This document shows positions 46,113-54,690 of a stretch of DNA of 64,000 nt, in pieces. The translations under genes and the position numbers were made by a program. Below the pieces are notes generated by a model. That model saw only the letters and a list, made by a program, of their open reading frames with translations. It did no database searches and was not told where the DNA came from. The stretch is from Flavobacterium sp. (GTDB taxonomy: Bacteria > Bacteroidota > Bacteroidia > Flavobacteriales > Flavobacteriaceae), in the NCBI GenBank assembly GCA_015234525.1, contig JADGMX010000032.1, positions 60,457 through 124,456 on the forward strand, given 5' to 3'. Within the stretch, counting starts at the first letter, position 1. Every line of letters begins with the position of its first letter.

Positions 46113-46553
46113 TTAATAAAGCGGCAAAAACAATTCGTGTTGGCGGCTGCCGTCTTTTGCACTTTCTTCAAACATTATAAGATTTAAAGCCGAGTTCTCA
46201 CGGTCTTTCTCGACGTTAATCACAAACGAAAATGTTCCCCATTGTGGCGCACCGGCGCTTGTGGTGACAAAACCTTGGGCAAGTTCGTTATGTCCGTCTT
46301 CGACCACCCAGGAAAAAGTAGCTTCAAACACCTGAGCTTTTCCTTCAACGCGGAACGAATCGGGTGATAGTTTGGTGGCAACAACATCCCGAAAACGCTC
46401 ATTTGAAGCTGGCGGCTCTTTGGCCGGTTCGATCTGGTCGGGTTTGATGATGGTAACCGAATCTGTGGCAACTGAAGGTTGAACCGGCAATTCAGCTTTA
46501 TCCGATTTACATCCAAAAATGGCAATCGCGACTAAGAATACGAATTTTTTCAT
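46113..46553 (-). CDS. Gmad2 immunoglobulin-like domain lipoprotein
   Basis: A 146-residue lipoprotein: the lipobox AIFGC gives an acylated C15, followed by a low-complexity linker. A Gmad2-like beta domain occupies residues about 60-146, with FRVEGKAQVFEATFSW and the closing ESAKDGSRQHELFLPLY. Gmad2 domains were named from spore germination proteins but are widespread as envelope modules. The role here is unknown. Confidence 0.78.
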   Translation of the reverse strand: MKKFVFLVAIAIFGCKSDKAELPVQPSVATDSVTIIKPDQIEPAKEPPASNERFRDVVATKLSPDSFRVEGKAQVFEATFSWVVEDGHNELAQGFVTTSAGAPQWGTFSFVINVEKDRENSALNLIMFEESAKDGSRQHELFLPLY

Positions 46554-46586
46554 ATCTGTAAATTTTCACTAAAGTTACGGCAGTTT

Positions 46587-46693
46587 TAGCCCAGATAGAA
46601 GCGGTTATCCTTTTTTTGCGAAATCGGGTTTTGTTGGATCTGGAAAAGCATCCGGCAAAAAAAGATAGTAGCGGATAGCTGGAAATAGCTCCT
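46587..46693 (-). repeat. Family A dispersed repeat, copy A4
   Basis: On the minus strand it begins AGGAGCTATTTCCAGCTATC and ends CTTCTATCTGGGCTA. The arms ATCCTTTTTTTGC (46607-46619) and GCAAAAAAAGAT (46655-46666) pair; the loop is longer than in other copies. It lies in the region upstream of dnaK. Confidence 0.75.
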
Positions 46694-46844
46694 AAACATG
46701 TTGGAAGTAACGCGTAATAAGATAAAAATCTGACGCGGTTTTTTGAAAAAGCTTGCCATCATTGACGTGGCGACGCTAAATCTACACATGACATTGACAT
46801 TTTGGCAGATAAACTTTGCACATCCTGACAAATTCCAAGTGTTT

Positions 46845-46870
46845 TTAGACATGGCACAAAGATTGTCTAA
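46845..46870 (+). promoter_or_regulatory. Inverted repeat with sigma-54-like site upstream of dnaK
   Basis: Arms TTAGACA (46845-46851) and TGTCTAA (46864-46870) flank 12 bases. Inside, TGGCAC-AAAGA-TTGTC (46852-46867) matches the sigma-54 pattern TGGCAC-N5-TTGCW except for the GC-to-GT change at -12. It is not a CIRCE element. It could be the heat-shock control of dnaK or an operator. Confidence 0.4.
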
Positions 46871-46916
46871 GCGGCGACCGAAGTAAAAAACGAACTTTAA
46901 TCTAAAAATAAAAACA

Positions 46917-48812
46917 ATGGGTAAGATAATTGGAATTGACTTAGGTACTACAAACTCCTGTGTTTCTGTAATGGAAGGTAGCGAGCCTGTAGTAATTCCT
47001 AATGCTGAAGGTAAAAGAACTACGCCGTCGGTAATCGCTTTTGTTGAAGGCGGCGAAATTAAAGTTGGTGATCCTGCAAAACGTCAGGCGGTAACCAACC
47101 CTAAAAAAACAATCGCTTCTGTTAAGCGTTTTATGGGAAACAAATATTCTGAAAGCCAAAAAGAGGCTTCAAGAGTTCCATATTCTGTTGTGAAAGGCGA
47201 TAATGATACACCACGTGTTGACATCGACGGACGTCTTTACACGGCACAGGAATTGTCAGCGATGACACTTCAAAAAATGAAAAAAACCGCTGAGGATTAC
47301 CTCGGACAAACAGTTACTGAAGCGGTTATTACCGTTCCTGCTTACTTTAACGATGCGCAACGTCAGGCTACAAAAGAGGCCGGTGAAATTGCAGGTCTTA
47401 AAGTAATGCGTATCATTAACGAACCAACTGCTGCGGCACTTGCGTACGGACTTGACAAAAAAGGGCAGGATCAGAAAATTGCGGTATACGATTTAGGTGG
47501 TGGTACTTTCGACATCTCAATCCTTGAACTAGGTGATGGCGTTTTCGAAGTACTTTCTACAAACGGTGACACGCACCTTGGTGGAGACGATTTCGACCAG
47601 GAGATCATCGACTGGTTGGCAGACGAATTCAAATCTGAAGAAGGTGTAGATCTTCGTCAGGACGCAATGTCATTGCAACGTTTGAAAGAAGCTGCTGAAA
47701 AAGCGAAGATCGAGCTTTCATCGTCACAACAAACAGAAATCAACTTGCCATACGTTACGGCAACAGCTTCAGGACCAAAGCACCTTGTAAAATCACTTTC
47801 ACGTGCTAAATTCGAACAACTTACGGATTCATTAGTTCGTCGTTCAATGGAGCCTGTAGCGAAAGCGCTAAAAGATGCAGGTCTTTCTAAATCAGATATC
47901 GACGAAGTAATCTTAGTTGGTGGTTCTACAAGAATCCCGAAAATCCAGGAAGAAGTTGAAAAATTCTTCGGAAAGAAACCTTCAAAAGGAGTAAACCCTG
48001 ACGAAGTTGTAGCAATCGGTGCTGCAATTCAAGGTGGTGTACTTTCGGGAGACGTAAAAGATGTATTGCTTCTAGATGTTACTCCGCTTTCACTTGGTAT
48101 TGAAACCATGGGTGGCGTGATGACAAAACTTATCGAAAGCAACACGACAATCCCGACTAAAAAATCACAGGTTTTCTCTACAGCAGCGGATTCGCAGCCA
48201 AGTGTTGAAATCCACGTGCTTCAGGGAGAGCGCTCAATGGCAACAGATAACAAAACTATCGGTCGCTTCCACTTAGACGGAATTCCACCTGCGCCACGCG
48301 GCGTGCCTCAGATTGAAGTAACTTTCGACATCGATGCAAACGGTATCATCAAAGTTTCTGCAACTGATAAAGGAACCGGTAAATCTCACGATATCCGAAT
48401 CGAGGCGTCTTCGGGGCTTACTCAGGAAGAAATCGAAAGAATGAAAAAAGACGCTGAAGCTAATGCTGACGCAGATAAGCAAGCAAGAGAGCGCATCGAA
48501 AAACTTAACGAGGCAGACGGAATGATCTTCCAAACTGAAAGCCAACTTAAGGAACTTGGTGACAAACTTTCTGCAGATCACAAACAAGCGATCGAACTTG
48601 CGCTTACCGAACTGAAAATGGCTCACCAGAACCAGGATCTTGCTGCAATTCAGCCGGCGTTAGACAACATCAACGCTGCCTGGAAAACTGCAACTGAATC
48701 TATGTATCAGCAAGGTGATCAAGCTCAGCAAGCGCAACCAGAGCAAGGTCAGCCTCAAGGTGAAAACCAGGGCGACAATGTTCAGGATGTAGACTACGAA
48801 GAAGTTAAGTAA
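46917..48812 (+). CDS. dnaK: Molecular chaperone DnaK (Hsp70)
   Basis: A 631-residue Hsp70. The ATPase domain (1-380) starts [20 protein letters not shown], with the phosphate loop [16 protein letters not shown] near 192-207. The substrate domain contains [20 protein letters not shown], and a helical lid follows. The C-terminal Gln-rich tail ends [10 protein letters not shown]. It folds nascent and stressed proteins with DnaJ and GrpE, which are not in this window. The gene is unusually codon-biased, as expected for high expression. Confidence 0.98.
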   Translation: MGKIIGIDLGTTNSCVSVMEGSEPVVIPNAEGKRTTPSVIAFVEGGEIKVGDPAKRQAVTNPKKTIASVKRFMGNKYSESQKEASRVPYSVVKGDNDTPRVDIDGRLYTAQELSAMTLQKMKKTAEDYLGQTVTEAVITVPAYFNDAQRQATKEAGEIAGLKVMRIINEPTAAALAYGLDKKGQDQKIAVYDLGGGTFDISILELGDGVFEVLSTNGDTHLGGDDFDQEIIDWLADEFKSEEGVDLRQDAMSLQRLKEAAEKAKIELSSSQQTEINLPYVTATASGPKHLVKSLSRAKFEQLTDSLVRRSMEPVAKALKDAGLSKSDIDEVILVGGSTRIPKIQEEVEKFFGKKPSKGVNPDEVVAIGAAIQGGVLSGDVKDVLLLDVTPLSLGIETMGGVMTKLIESNTTIPTKKSQVFSTAADSQPSVEIHVLQGERSMATDNKTIGRFHLDGIPPAPRGVPQIEVTFDIDANGIIKVSATDKGTGKSHDIRIEASSGLTQEEIERMKKDAEANADADKQARERIEKLNEADGMIFQTESQLKELGDKLSADHKQAIELALTELKMAHQNQDLAAIQPALDNINAAWKTATESMYQQGDQAQQAQPEQGQPQGENQGDNVQDVDYEEVK

Positions 48813-48831
48813 GTTTAGAATAGGTTGAATT

Positions 48832-48862
48832 AAAGCCTCGCAGCAATGTGAGGCTTTTTTTT
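48832..48862 (+). terminator. Terminator of dnaK
   Basis: Stem AAGCCTC / GAGGCTT (48833-48839 and 48850-48856), extended by two inner pairs, followed by a run of T residues. Confidence 0.87.
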
Positions 48863-48870
48863 ATTTTTTT

Positions 48871-49007
48871 TTGGCGTGCCCCTCAGCGTGTTTTTCGAAA
48901 ATTGTAACCAAACCGTCAATTTCACGTAAACAAATAATTGAAAACTTGATAGGAAAGGGTCAGGCTGTTCGCAGTGCACGGCACTTTGCTGCCATCCTTC
49001 ACGCGGC
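48871..49007 (+). repeat. Family B dispersed repeat with insertion, copy B3
   Basis: The 5' end TTGGCGTGCCCCTCAGCG and the 3' part GGGTCAGGCTGTTCGC...CATCCTTCACGCGGC match family B but are separated by about 67 extra AT-rich bases (48890-48956). The rest of this gap up to 49143 holds only a weak -7 candidate (TAAATTGT near 49109). Confidence 0.65.
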
Positions 49008-49143
49008 AAACAGGTATTCAGAACCCATTTACTATCATTGAATTAACACCTTCATCCGGTAATGTGAAAATTTAAACCGCAGCAATAATTATTGATTTTG
49101 CATTAAAATAAATTGTTACTTACACCAAACTAAAACAAACAAC

Positions 49144-49680
49144 ATGAAAAAATTTTTACGCGGTGGAATGGCAGCTTTGATGTTCCTGGCAACTGTATCC
49201 TGCAGCAGCGACGACGACAATGATTCAGCGCCTGATAACAATCCGGGAACAATTACAGCAAAGATCAATGGCCAGCCCTGGACCGGCGAGGTGAGTTCGG
49301 TAACATTAATCCGCGTTGAGGCGGAAGGCGCCCAACGTTTTGATATCAGCGCTGAGGATGACGATATCCGACTCTTACTGGCCGCAACCGGTACATATAC
49401 CGAAAGCGGCGCAATGACTTTGGGAACCTATACTTTCCCGCAAGGCGCCTTATTTGTACCTTCATACAAAGTGAACGGAAATTACTTCGGCGAACACATG
49501 CCTGAAGAAGGTACTATGATTATCACAGCGGTAAATCCGGGCACCAGGAAAATCTCCGGAACTTTTAGTTTTGTAGCCGATAAGGCCGGAACATTGCAAA
49601 ACCAGGTGACTACGCCCGAAGTTTTAACTGTAACCGAAGGCCAATTCACAAATCTTACCTATACGGTTACGGATTTGTAA
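49144..49680 (+). CDS. DUF6252 family lipoprotein
   Basis: A 178-residue exported lipoprotein with signal peptide and lipobox ending VSC at C19. An Asp-rich linker (SSDDDNDSAPD) follows, as in surface-exposed lipoproteins of Bacteroidetes. The body is a beta-rich domain with TITAKINGQPWTGE (about 36-49) and ITAVNPGTRKISGTFSF (128-144), which match the DUF6252 pattern. Function unknown. Followed by its own terminator. Confidence 0.8.
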   Translation: MKKFLRGGMAALMFLATVSCSSDDDNDSAPDNNPGTITAKINGQPWTGEVSSVTLIRVEAEGAQRFDISAEDDDIRLLLAATGTYTESGAMTLGTYTFPQGALFVPSYKVNGNYFGEHMPEEGTMIITAVNPGTRKISGTFSFVADKAGTLQNQVTTPEVLTVTEGQFTNLTYTVTDL

Positions 49681-49694
49681 ATTCGAATAAAAGC

Positions 49695-49727
49695 AAAAGC
49701 CGGATGAACGATCATTCGGCTTTTTTT
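49695..49727. terminator. Hairpin between convergent lipoprotein and hydrolase genes
   Basis: Stem AAAGCCGGATGA / TCATTCGGCTTT with loop ACGA and T-run on the plus strand; the A-run before it lets it serve the minus strand weakly. Confidence 0.85.
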
Positions 49728-49729
49728 GA

Positions 49730-50575
49730 CTAAAATTTATCCAATAAAAAGGCAATCAATTTTGCCTGGAAGTCAGCCGTAACGGTCGGGTTCCAATTCC
49801 CGTGTCCGCCTTCGGGATAAAAATGCAATTCATTGTAAACATCATATTCGTCCAGCCTGGCCTTAAGCCTCGGGCCTTGAGAAGCGGGAATTAGCTGATC
49901 CTGACCGCCGTAAAACAGAATCGTGGGCGGCGACTGCGCTGAAATATGTGTGGCCGGACTCACTTCCAAATAAATTTCGGGATTCGACAACGGATTGACA
50001 TTGCCAACAAGATTTATCAAACCGTATTGGAAAAACGGACTTTGCGTATACACGGGATCGGAAAAATCTCCCGGACCAACAACGCTCGCAACTGCTTTAA
50101 TCTCCTGGTTTTCGTCATATCGGTAGGCGTAAAGCATCGCCAAATGCGCACCTGCACTGATGCCGATAAACGCAAATTGATCCGAAATCGAGAAATCGCC
50201 CGACTTTAACTGCGTAATTGCCTTTTCAATATCCTGAATTTGTTTTGGAAAACCCGGACTCGACGCTGTTCCCAAACGGTAGTTCATGTTTACAATCGCA
50301 TGATTGGCAAACCTGCTTTTAAGGATCGGAATAAAGTAGGAGAGGTCAGCTTTTGACCCGCCGCTCCAGCCGCCGCCATGCAAGAGAATAATGGTTTTGG
50401 TACTAGCGCCGCGTCCTTCGGGAAGGTATACATCCATTTTCTGCAACGGATCACTTCCGTATGATACATTCAGCCGGGTTTCAGCAGGCAGATTTTCTTC
50501 CGCATTGCTTTCGCTTGCTTGATTGCATCCCATGGCAAGAAGCAGAAAAAGTGCTGATATCGTGTTCGTTTTCAT
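49730..50575 (-). CDS. Alpha/beta hydrolase lipoprotein (esterase/BD-FAE-like)
   Basis: A 281-residue lipoprotein from the ATG at 50575, with lipobox LAMGC at C17. It has the oxyanion motif HGGGWSGGSK, the nucleophile serine in GISAGAH and the catalytic histidine in GGHGNW. This is the hormone-sensitive-lipase/BD-FAE type of carboxylesterase, acting on small acyl esters in the periplasm or on the cell surface. The substrate is unknown. A TTG 15 codons upstream lies in the -7 box and is not the start. Confidence 0.85.
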   Translation of the reverse strand: MKTNTISALFLLLAMGCNQASESNAEENLPAETRLNVSYGSDPLQKMDVYLPEGRGASTKTIILLHGGGWSGGSKADLSYFIPILKSRFANHAIVNMNYRLGTASSPGFPKQIQDIEKAITQLKSGDFSISDQFAFIGISAGAHLAMLYAYRYDENQEIKAVASVVGPGDFSDPVYTQSPFFQYGLINLVGNVNPLSNPEIYLEVSPATHISAQSPPTILFYGGQDQLIPASQGPRLKARLDEYDVYNELHFYPEGGHGNWNPTVTADFQAKLIAFLLDKF

Positions 50576-50617
50576 TATAACTTTTTTATATAAACATCTG
50601 ATTTCTAGAAAAATACC

Positions 50618-50625
50618 CAAATTTA
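50618..50625 (-). promoter_or_regulatory. -7 box of the hydrolase gene
   Basis: TAAATTTG on the minus strand, 42 bases upstream of the ATG at 50575. Confidence 0.5.
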
Positions 50626-50686
50626 GGTATTGGTTGCGGGAGTCGCTTCGAGTACTTTCGATGCAATCACTCTAAATTAACTAAAA

Positions 50687-51499
50687 ATGGCAAAATCAAT
50701 TGCAAGAGTTTACACCGATGCCGTTAAAAAAAATCAAAAAGTACTATTCGGCGTCTGGGAACCGGGATTTCCCGTAAAATTAGGCGACTTCGGTGTAATG
50801 ACCGGAAACATATTTACGCAACTCGGCAACATTTCCGAGATTGCGGAACTCAAAAACTTTACGATTAAATATCGCTCTGACGATACCAAAGACACTAAGT
50901 TTTTCACCTCCGAACGCGGCGTGAAATATTCGTTAAATCCGCGGGCTTCAGGCGTGGTTAACGGCATTCAGGCAAATGCCTCGATCGATGTCAGTTTCTC
51001 AGCTGCAAACGCGGTGTTCTTTAACGCGGCAGAATGCGTTTTCGAGATGATTGAAAACAAGTATGAACTTGGTCAGAAACTTCTTGAAATTCATAGACAG
51101 TCCAATAAAAAGTGGCGTCGCGAGTTTGTAGTGGTGACTGATTGTGTGGTGGCAAAAAGATCGCTGATTTTGGTGTCAACTTCGTCCGACTTTTCAATCA
51201 CTCTGGAAGCCGACGCAAAGGTTCCGGTAATCGATCTGGCAAGCGGCTCATTGGGATTGACCATTAAATCTCAAAATTCAAGCGGCTACAAACTTATCAC
51301 CGAAGAAGGCATAATTCCGCTAATCGGACTTTCGAAAATCAAACCCACATTTTTATTTTTCGGTAAGGATTTTAAACCGCTGAGTGCCAATTACACCAAA
51401 GCAATGACTACGGCAATCATCGATCACGACACAATTCAAACCGAGCGTAGTGAAGACGAATTGCATTTTGGCCAATATATTGACGATATCGACGAATAA
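50687..51499 (+). CDS. Unrecognised 270-residue soluble protein
   Basis: No signal peptide, membrane helix or known motif. It starts MAKSIARVYTDAVKKNQKVL and contains the repeated-looking segments FGVWEPGFPVKLGDFG (21-36) and ANAVFFNAAECVFEMIENKY (108-127), strongly beta-predicted in the middle with a long acidic C-terminus (SEDELHFGQYIDDIDE). The codon use and base composition look native. A hairpin terminator follows at 51498-51528. It is flanked by a divergent esterase and a convergent cyclotransferase, so context gives no clue. TACTTTCG at 50655-50662 may be its -7 box. Confidence 0.7.
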   Translation: MAKSIARVYTDAVKKNQKVLFGVWEPGFPVKLGDFGVMTGNIFTQLGNISEIAELKNFTIKYRSDDTKDTKFFTSERGVKYSLNPRASGVVNGIQANASIDVSFSAANAVFFNAAECVFEMIENKYELGQKLLEIHRQSNKKWRREFVVVTDCVVAKRSLILVSTSSDFSITLEADAKVPVIDLASGSLGLTIKSQNSSGYKLITEEGIIPLIGLSKIKPTFLFFGKDFKPLSANYTKAMTTAIIDHDTIQTERSEDELHFGQYIDDIDE

Positions 51500-51528
51500 A
51501 AAAAGTGAGCCGTTGTGGCTCACTTTTA
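51498..51528. terminator. Bidirectional terminator between convergent genes
   Basis: A perfect 11-bp stem AAAAGTGAGCC / GGCTCACTTTT with loop GTTGT, flanked by A- and T-runs. Confidence 0.9.
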
Positions 51529-52578
51529 CTATTTTGAAACTTTGATTTCGAACATCTTATCCCAGTTTTTTCCGGTGACAAAAATCGTTTTGGTTTTTGG
51601 ATTGTAGGCGATTCCGTTTAGCACCTCTTGCGTCGGACTTTTCAATTCTTTTCGCAATTCGGCCAGGTTTAGAACACCTTCAACGGCGCCGGTCGAGGGA
51701 TCAATAATCGCAATGGCGTCGCGTTGCCAAATGTTTCCATAGATTTTACCGTCAATGTATTCAAGTTCGTTGATGCTTTTAATTTTATTGCTTGATGAAT
51801 AAACATTCACGTAGTCGGTGAGTTTTTGAGTTTCGGGATCCATCGTCCAGATTTTTTCTGTACCGTCAGATTTGTATATGGTTTTCCCGTCGTTGGCCAA
51901 ACCCCAACCTTCAACCTCGCGGTCGTACGGAAACGATTTTATCAATTTGCCGGTATCGGCGTTGTAAATAAAACCGGTTTTTTCGCGCCAGGTAAGCTGG
52001 TAGATCTTGTTGTCGAAAACCGTAATTCCCTCGCCAAAATATTGCTGTGATAAGTCGACTTGTTTATAAACCTTTCCGGTTTTATAATCGAGTTTTCTAA
52101 AATATGAGTTACCGTTCTGACCTGAGCTTTCGATCAGCGTATCGCGGTAAAATTCGAGTCCCTGGGTAAATGTTGTCATATCGTGCGGATAGGTGTTGAC
52201 AACCGTATACGAATAGGCGACAGGCGTAACATCCGATATCACTTCAATGCTTTCGGTGGCTTCGGCATTTTCACCTTCGTAGAACACCAGCGCCTTGATA
52301 TTCTGGCTTCCAAATTTCTGATCTTTAAGCGATACCGTTAATTTTTGCGCACCTCTTACGGTTCCGACATTTTTGTCGTTGATGTAATAAACGATGCTGT
52401 CAATTTCTTTTCCCTTTTTATTGAGAACTTCAAGGTTGATGGATTCTTCGGGCTTGTATTGCGCGTTGATGAGCTCAGAATTTATCGCGAAGAGATCTTC
52501 TTTTGCTTTTTCCTTGTCTTCACATCCAATCGCTAAAACAGCTAAGGAACTGAAAAACAATGTTTTAATATATTTCAT
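51529..52578 (-). CDS. Glutaminyl-peptide cyclotransferase (plant/bacterial type)
   Basis: A 349-residue lipoprotein, lipobox VLAIGC (C19), with a beta-propeller catalytic part from about residue 110. Family motifs include YPHDMTTFTQGLEFYRD, GEGITVFDNKIYQLTWREKTGF and LEYIDGKIYGNIWQRDAI. It forms N-terminal pyroglutamate on exported proteins, which occurs on many Bacteroidetes lipoproteins and T9SS substrates. The ATG at 52578 is chosen because a longer frame would run through the SRP RNA gene. Confidence 0.88.
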   Translation of the reverse strand: MKYIKTLFFSSLAVLAIGCEDKEKAKEDLFAINSELINAQYKPEESINLEVLNKKGKEIDSIVYYINDKNVGTVRGAQKLTVSLKDQKFGSQNIKALVFYEGENAEATESIEVISDVTPVAYSYTVVNTYPHDMTTFTQGLEFYRDTLIESSGQNGNSYFRKLDYKTGKVYKQVDLSQQYFGEGITVFDNKIYQLTWREKTGFIYNADTGKLIKSFPYDREVEGWGLANDGKTIYKSDGTEKIWTMDPETQKLTDYVNVYSSSNKIKSINELEYIDGKIYGNIWQRDAIAIIDPSTGAVEGVLNLAELRKELKSPTQEVLNGIAYNPKTKTIFVTGKNWDKMFEIKVSK

Positions 52579-52619
52579 TTGATGATTTGATTTACAGACT
52601 GATTTTTGACTCTGTTGTC

Positions 52620-52649
52620 TTGCGAAAATACAAAAAGATTGTATATTTG
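52620..52649 (+). promoter_or_regulatory. Promoter of the SRP RNA
   Basis: TTG (52620-52622) then exactly 19 bp then TATATTTG (52642-52649). This is the best full match to the Bacteroidetes -33/-7 consensus in the window. Confidence 0.85.
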
Positions 52650-52653
52650 CAAC

Positions 52654-52747
52654 GGCAAGTCCTACACGACCAGCTCCTGCAGACTCCTCCAGGATGGGAA
52701 CATAGCAAAGGTATGTGGTTGTAGCGGTGCGATGTAGGTCGCTTGCC
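52654..52747 (+). ncRNA. ffs: Signal recognition particle RNA (small bacterial type, 4.5S)
   Basis: The ends GGCAAG and CTTGCC pair, the outer stem continues CCTACA/TGTAGG, and the internal loop region CCAGGATGGGAACATAGCAAAGG carries the GGAA tetraloop and AGCA features bound by Ffh. The strong promoter ends 5 bases upstream, so the transcript should begin at or close to the GGCAAG, and a T-run follows. It directs nascent membrane proteins to SecYEG. The length of about 94 is normal for Bacteroidetes. Confidence 0.88.
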
Positions 52748-52763
52748 ATTTTTTTCAAATTTG

Positions 52764-52788
52764 ATCTTCCCTCGGGAGGATTTTTTTA
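52764..52788 (+). terminator. Second hairpin after the SRP RNA
   Basis: Stem ATCTTCC / GGAGGAT with loop CTCG and a T-run. It is a backup terminator behind the RNA's own U-tract. Confidence 0.7.
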
Positions 52789-52810
52789 TTCTTAGCCGAT
52801 TTTTTTTTTT

Positions 52811-52913
52811 AGCTATTCCTGCTGTCCGCTATATCTTTTGCTATATGTCTGGTCAGAATTACGCAAAAGGAATCAACCGCAAAAGGATGCCGCTTCCCAT
52901 CAGGGCTAGGACT
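52811..52913 (+). repeat. Family A dispersed repeat, copy A5
   Basis: It begins AGCTATTCCTGCTGTCCGC and ends CTTCCCATCAGGGCTAGGAC. Arms ATCTTTTGC (52833-52841) and GCAAAAGGAT (52879-52888) pair. A second GCAAAAGGAAT inside (52863-52873) gives an alternative partner. Confidence 0.75.
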
Positions 52914-52979
52914 CATCCGATACCATCAAGAACCGTTTACCCTTAACCTTTTACCCAACACCCAACAACCCTTTCAATA

Positions 52980-53780
52980 ATGAAAACAATTCTCATCACC
53001 GGAGCTTCAAGCGGAATAGGCAAAGCCATAGGCGAGTTTCTTCATCAAAAAGGTTATGATGTTTATGGAACCTCGCGTAATCCGGAGCGAATTTCAGGAT
53101 CTGTTTTTCCGTTGATTGCGCTGGATGTCAGAGACACTGCGTCTATTGACAATGCGGTGAGCGCGGTAATTAGTCGCAGTGGGAAGTTAGACATTGTGAT
53201 TAACAACGCCGGTGTCGGCATTACCGGACCGCTTGAGGAAATTCCGACGACCGAGATTAAAAATAATTTTGAAATCAACTTCTTTGGCCCGATCGAGGTT
53301 ATGAAAGCCGTGCTGCCACAAATGCGTGCCCAGCGAAGCGGTCTTATTATCAACATCACATCGATTGCAGGGTATATGGGATTGCCTTATCGAAGCGTTT
53401 ATTCGGCTTCAAAAGGAGCGCTTGAAATCATAACTGAAGCCTTGCGAATGGAAGTCAAAGGTTTTGGTGTCGAGATTACCAATATTGCGCCCGGCGACTT
53501 TGCGACCAACATTGCTGCGGGAAGATATCATGCGCCGCTCAAACCCGAATCGGCTTATTATAACGTGTATAGCGAAATGCTAAGCACGATGAACGAGCAC
53601 GTTGACAGCGGCAGCAATCCCAATGAAATGGCCGAGGCGGTTTACAAAATCATCACTACCAAAAAACCGCGAATCCACTATAAAGTAGGCGCGCTGATGC
53701 AAAAATTTTCGATCGTTTTAAAACGCGTTTTACCTGATAAAACCTACGAGCGGATGTTGATGAAACACTACAAACTGTAG
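52980..53780 (+). CDS. SDR family oxidoreductase
   Basis: A 266-residue classical short-chain dehydrogenase: NAD(P) loop GASSGIGKAIG at 7-17, NNAGVG near 74-79, and the catalytic tyrosine and lysine in YSASK (about 141-145). The C-terminal part is hydrophobic and basic (KFSIVLKRVLPDKTYERMLMKHY), suggesting membrane association, as in several lipid-linked SDRs. The substrate is unknown. It is monocistronic. Confidence 0.9.
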   Translation: MKTILITGASSGIGKAIGEFLHQKGYDVYGTSRNPERISGSVFPLIALDVRDTASIDNAVSAVISRSGKLDIVINNAGVGITGPLEEIPTTEIKNNFEINFFGPIEVMKAVLPQMRAQRSGLIINITSIAGYMGLPYRSVYSASKGALEIITEALRMEVKGFGVEITNIAPGDFATNIAAGRYHAPLKPESAYYNVYSEMLSTMNEHVDSGSNPNEMAEAVYKIITTKKPRIHYKVGALMQKFSIVLKRVLPDKTYERMLMKHYKL

Positions 53781-53847
53781 CTCTTGATTGATTCAGAGAA
53801 AGTGATGGGATTAAAATTTAAAAAGTTAGCTATAAAGCTGTAATTTT

Positions 53848-53966
53848 GCCCGCGTGAAGGATGGACGCGGAAATCCTTTTTGGCTTTGCAATCAATTTAA
53901 TTTGAAAGCCGATTTTTGAGCCAAAAAGATTGCAGCAACAGCCTGACCCTTCGGGGCACGCCCAAA
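53848..53966 (-). repeat. Family B dispersed repeat, copy B4
   Basis: On the minus strand it begins TTTGGGCGTGCCCCGAAGGG and TCAGGCTGTTGC, and ends TCCATCCTTCACGCGGGC. The middle (about 53875-53930) differs from the other copies and is AT-rich. It lies between the SDR gene and the transaldolase gene. Confidence 0.7.
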
Positions 53967-53995
53967 GAAAAAATATAACAACCAACTTTTTTTAT

Positions 53996-54658
53996 ATGAA
54001 ATTTTTTATTGATACGGCCAATCTTAACGAGATTAAAGCGGCTCAGGCACTTGGAGTTCTTGACGGCGTAACTACCAATCCGTCGCTGATGGCAAAGGAA
54101 GGAATTACCGGGAAGAATAATATTTTGAAGCATTACGTCGACATTTGCAACATTGTCGATGGCGATGTGAGTGCCGAAGTGAACTCGGTTGATTACGACG
54201 GAATGATTCGAGAAGGCGAGGAATTGTCTGAATTGCACGATCAGATTGTCGTGAAACTTCCGATGACAAAAGAAGGTGTGATGGCGGCCAAATATTTTTC
54301 TGACAAAGGCATCAAAACTAACGTAACGCTTGTGTTTTCAGCCGGTCAGGCGCTGATGGCAGCAAAAGCAGGTGCTACTTATGTATCGCCGTTTATTGGT
54401 CGTTTGGATGATGTATCGACAGACGGTCTTGCGTTAATTGAGGAAATTCGCCAGATTTATGACAACTATGGCATTGAAACTGAAATTCTTGCGGCTTCGG
54501 TGCGTCATACGATGCATATTGTGAACTGTGCGAAAATTGGTGCAGACGTTATGACCGGACCGTTAAGCGCGATTCTGGGATTGTTGAAACACCCGTTGAC
54601 CGACATTGGACTGGCGCAATTTATTGCAGATTTCGAAAAAGGAAACAAACCACAATAA
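53996..54658 (+). CDS. Transaldolase / fructose-6-phosphate aldolase family
   Basis: A 220-residue small transaldolase (TalC/FSA type): [14 protein letters not shown] opening, [14 protein letters not shown] (23-36), and the Schiff-base lysine K87 in IVVKLPMT. It links the pentose phosphate and glycolytic pools. Transaldolase activity is more likely than FSA activity for this subgroup. The ATG at 53996 is chosen because a longer frame would run into the family B repeat. Confidence 0.9.
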   Translation: MKFFIDTANLNEIKAAQALGVLDGVTTNPSLMAKEGITGKNNILKHYVDICNIVDGDVSAEVNSVDYDGMIREGEELSELHDQIVVKLPMTKEGVMAAKYFSDKGIKTNVTLVFSAGQALMAAKAGATYVSPFIGRLDDVSTDGLALIEEIRQIYDNYGIETEILAASVRHTMHIVNCAKIGADVMTGPLSAILGLLKHPLTDIGLAQFIADFEKGNKPQ

Positions 54659-54690
54659 AAAAAGGCCTCTTCACAGAGGCTTTTTTTTTA
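54658..54690. terminator. Bidirectional terminator after the transaldolase gene
   Basis: Stem GCCTCT / AGAGGC with loop TCAC, extended by G-U and A-T pairs, flanked by A- and T-runs. It overlaps the last codon of the convergent lipoprotein gene. Confidence 0.85.

Noticed and set aside
46800..46820. Second sigma-54-like site TTTTGGCAG...TTTGCA before dnaK
   Set aside because: The GG to GC distance is two bases too long for a sigma-54 promoter.
50687..51499. Pore-forming (gasdermin-type) effector
   Set aside because: No N-terminal cysteine for acylation, no cleavage region and no protease neighbour. The idea rested on size and beta content only.
52579..52758. N-terminal extension of the cyclotransferase gene
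   Set aside because: The longer frame runs antisense through the SRP RNA and its promoter. The ATG at 52578 begins a proper lipoprotein signal.
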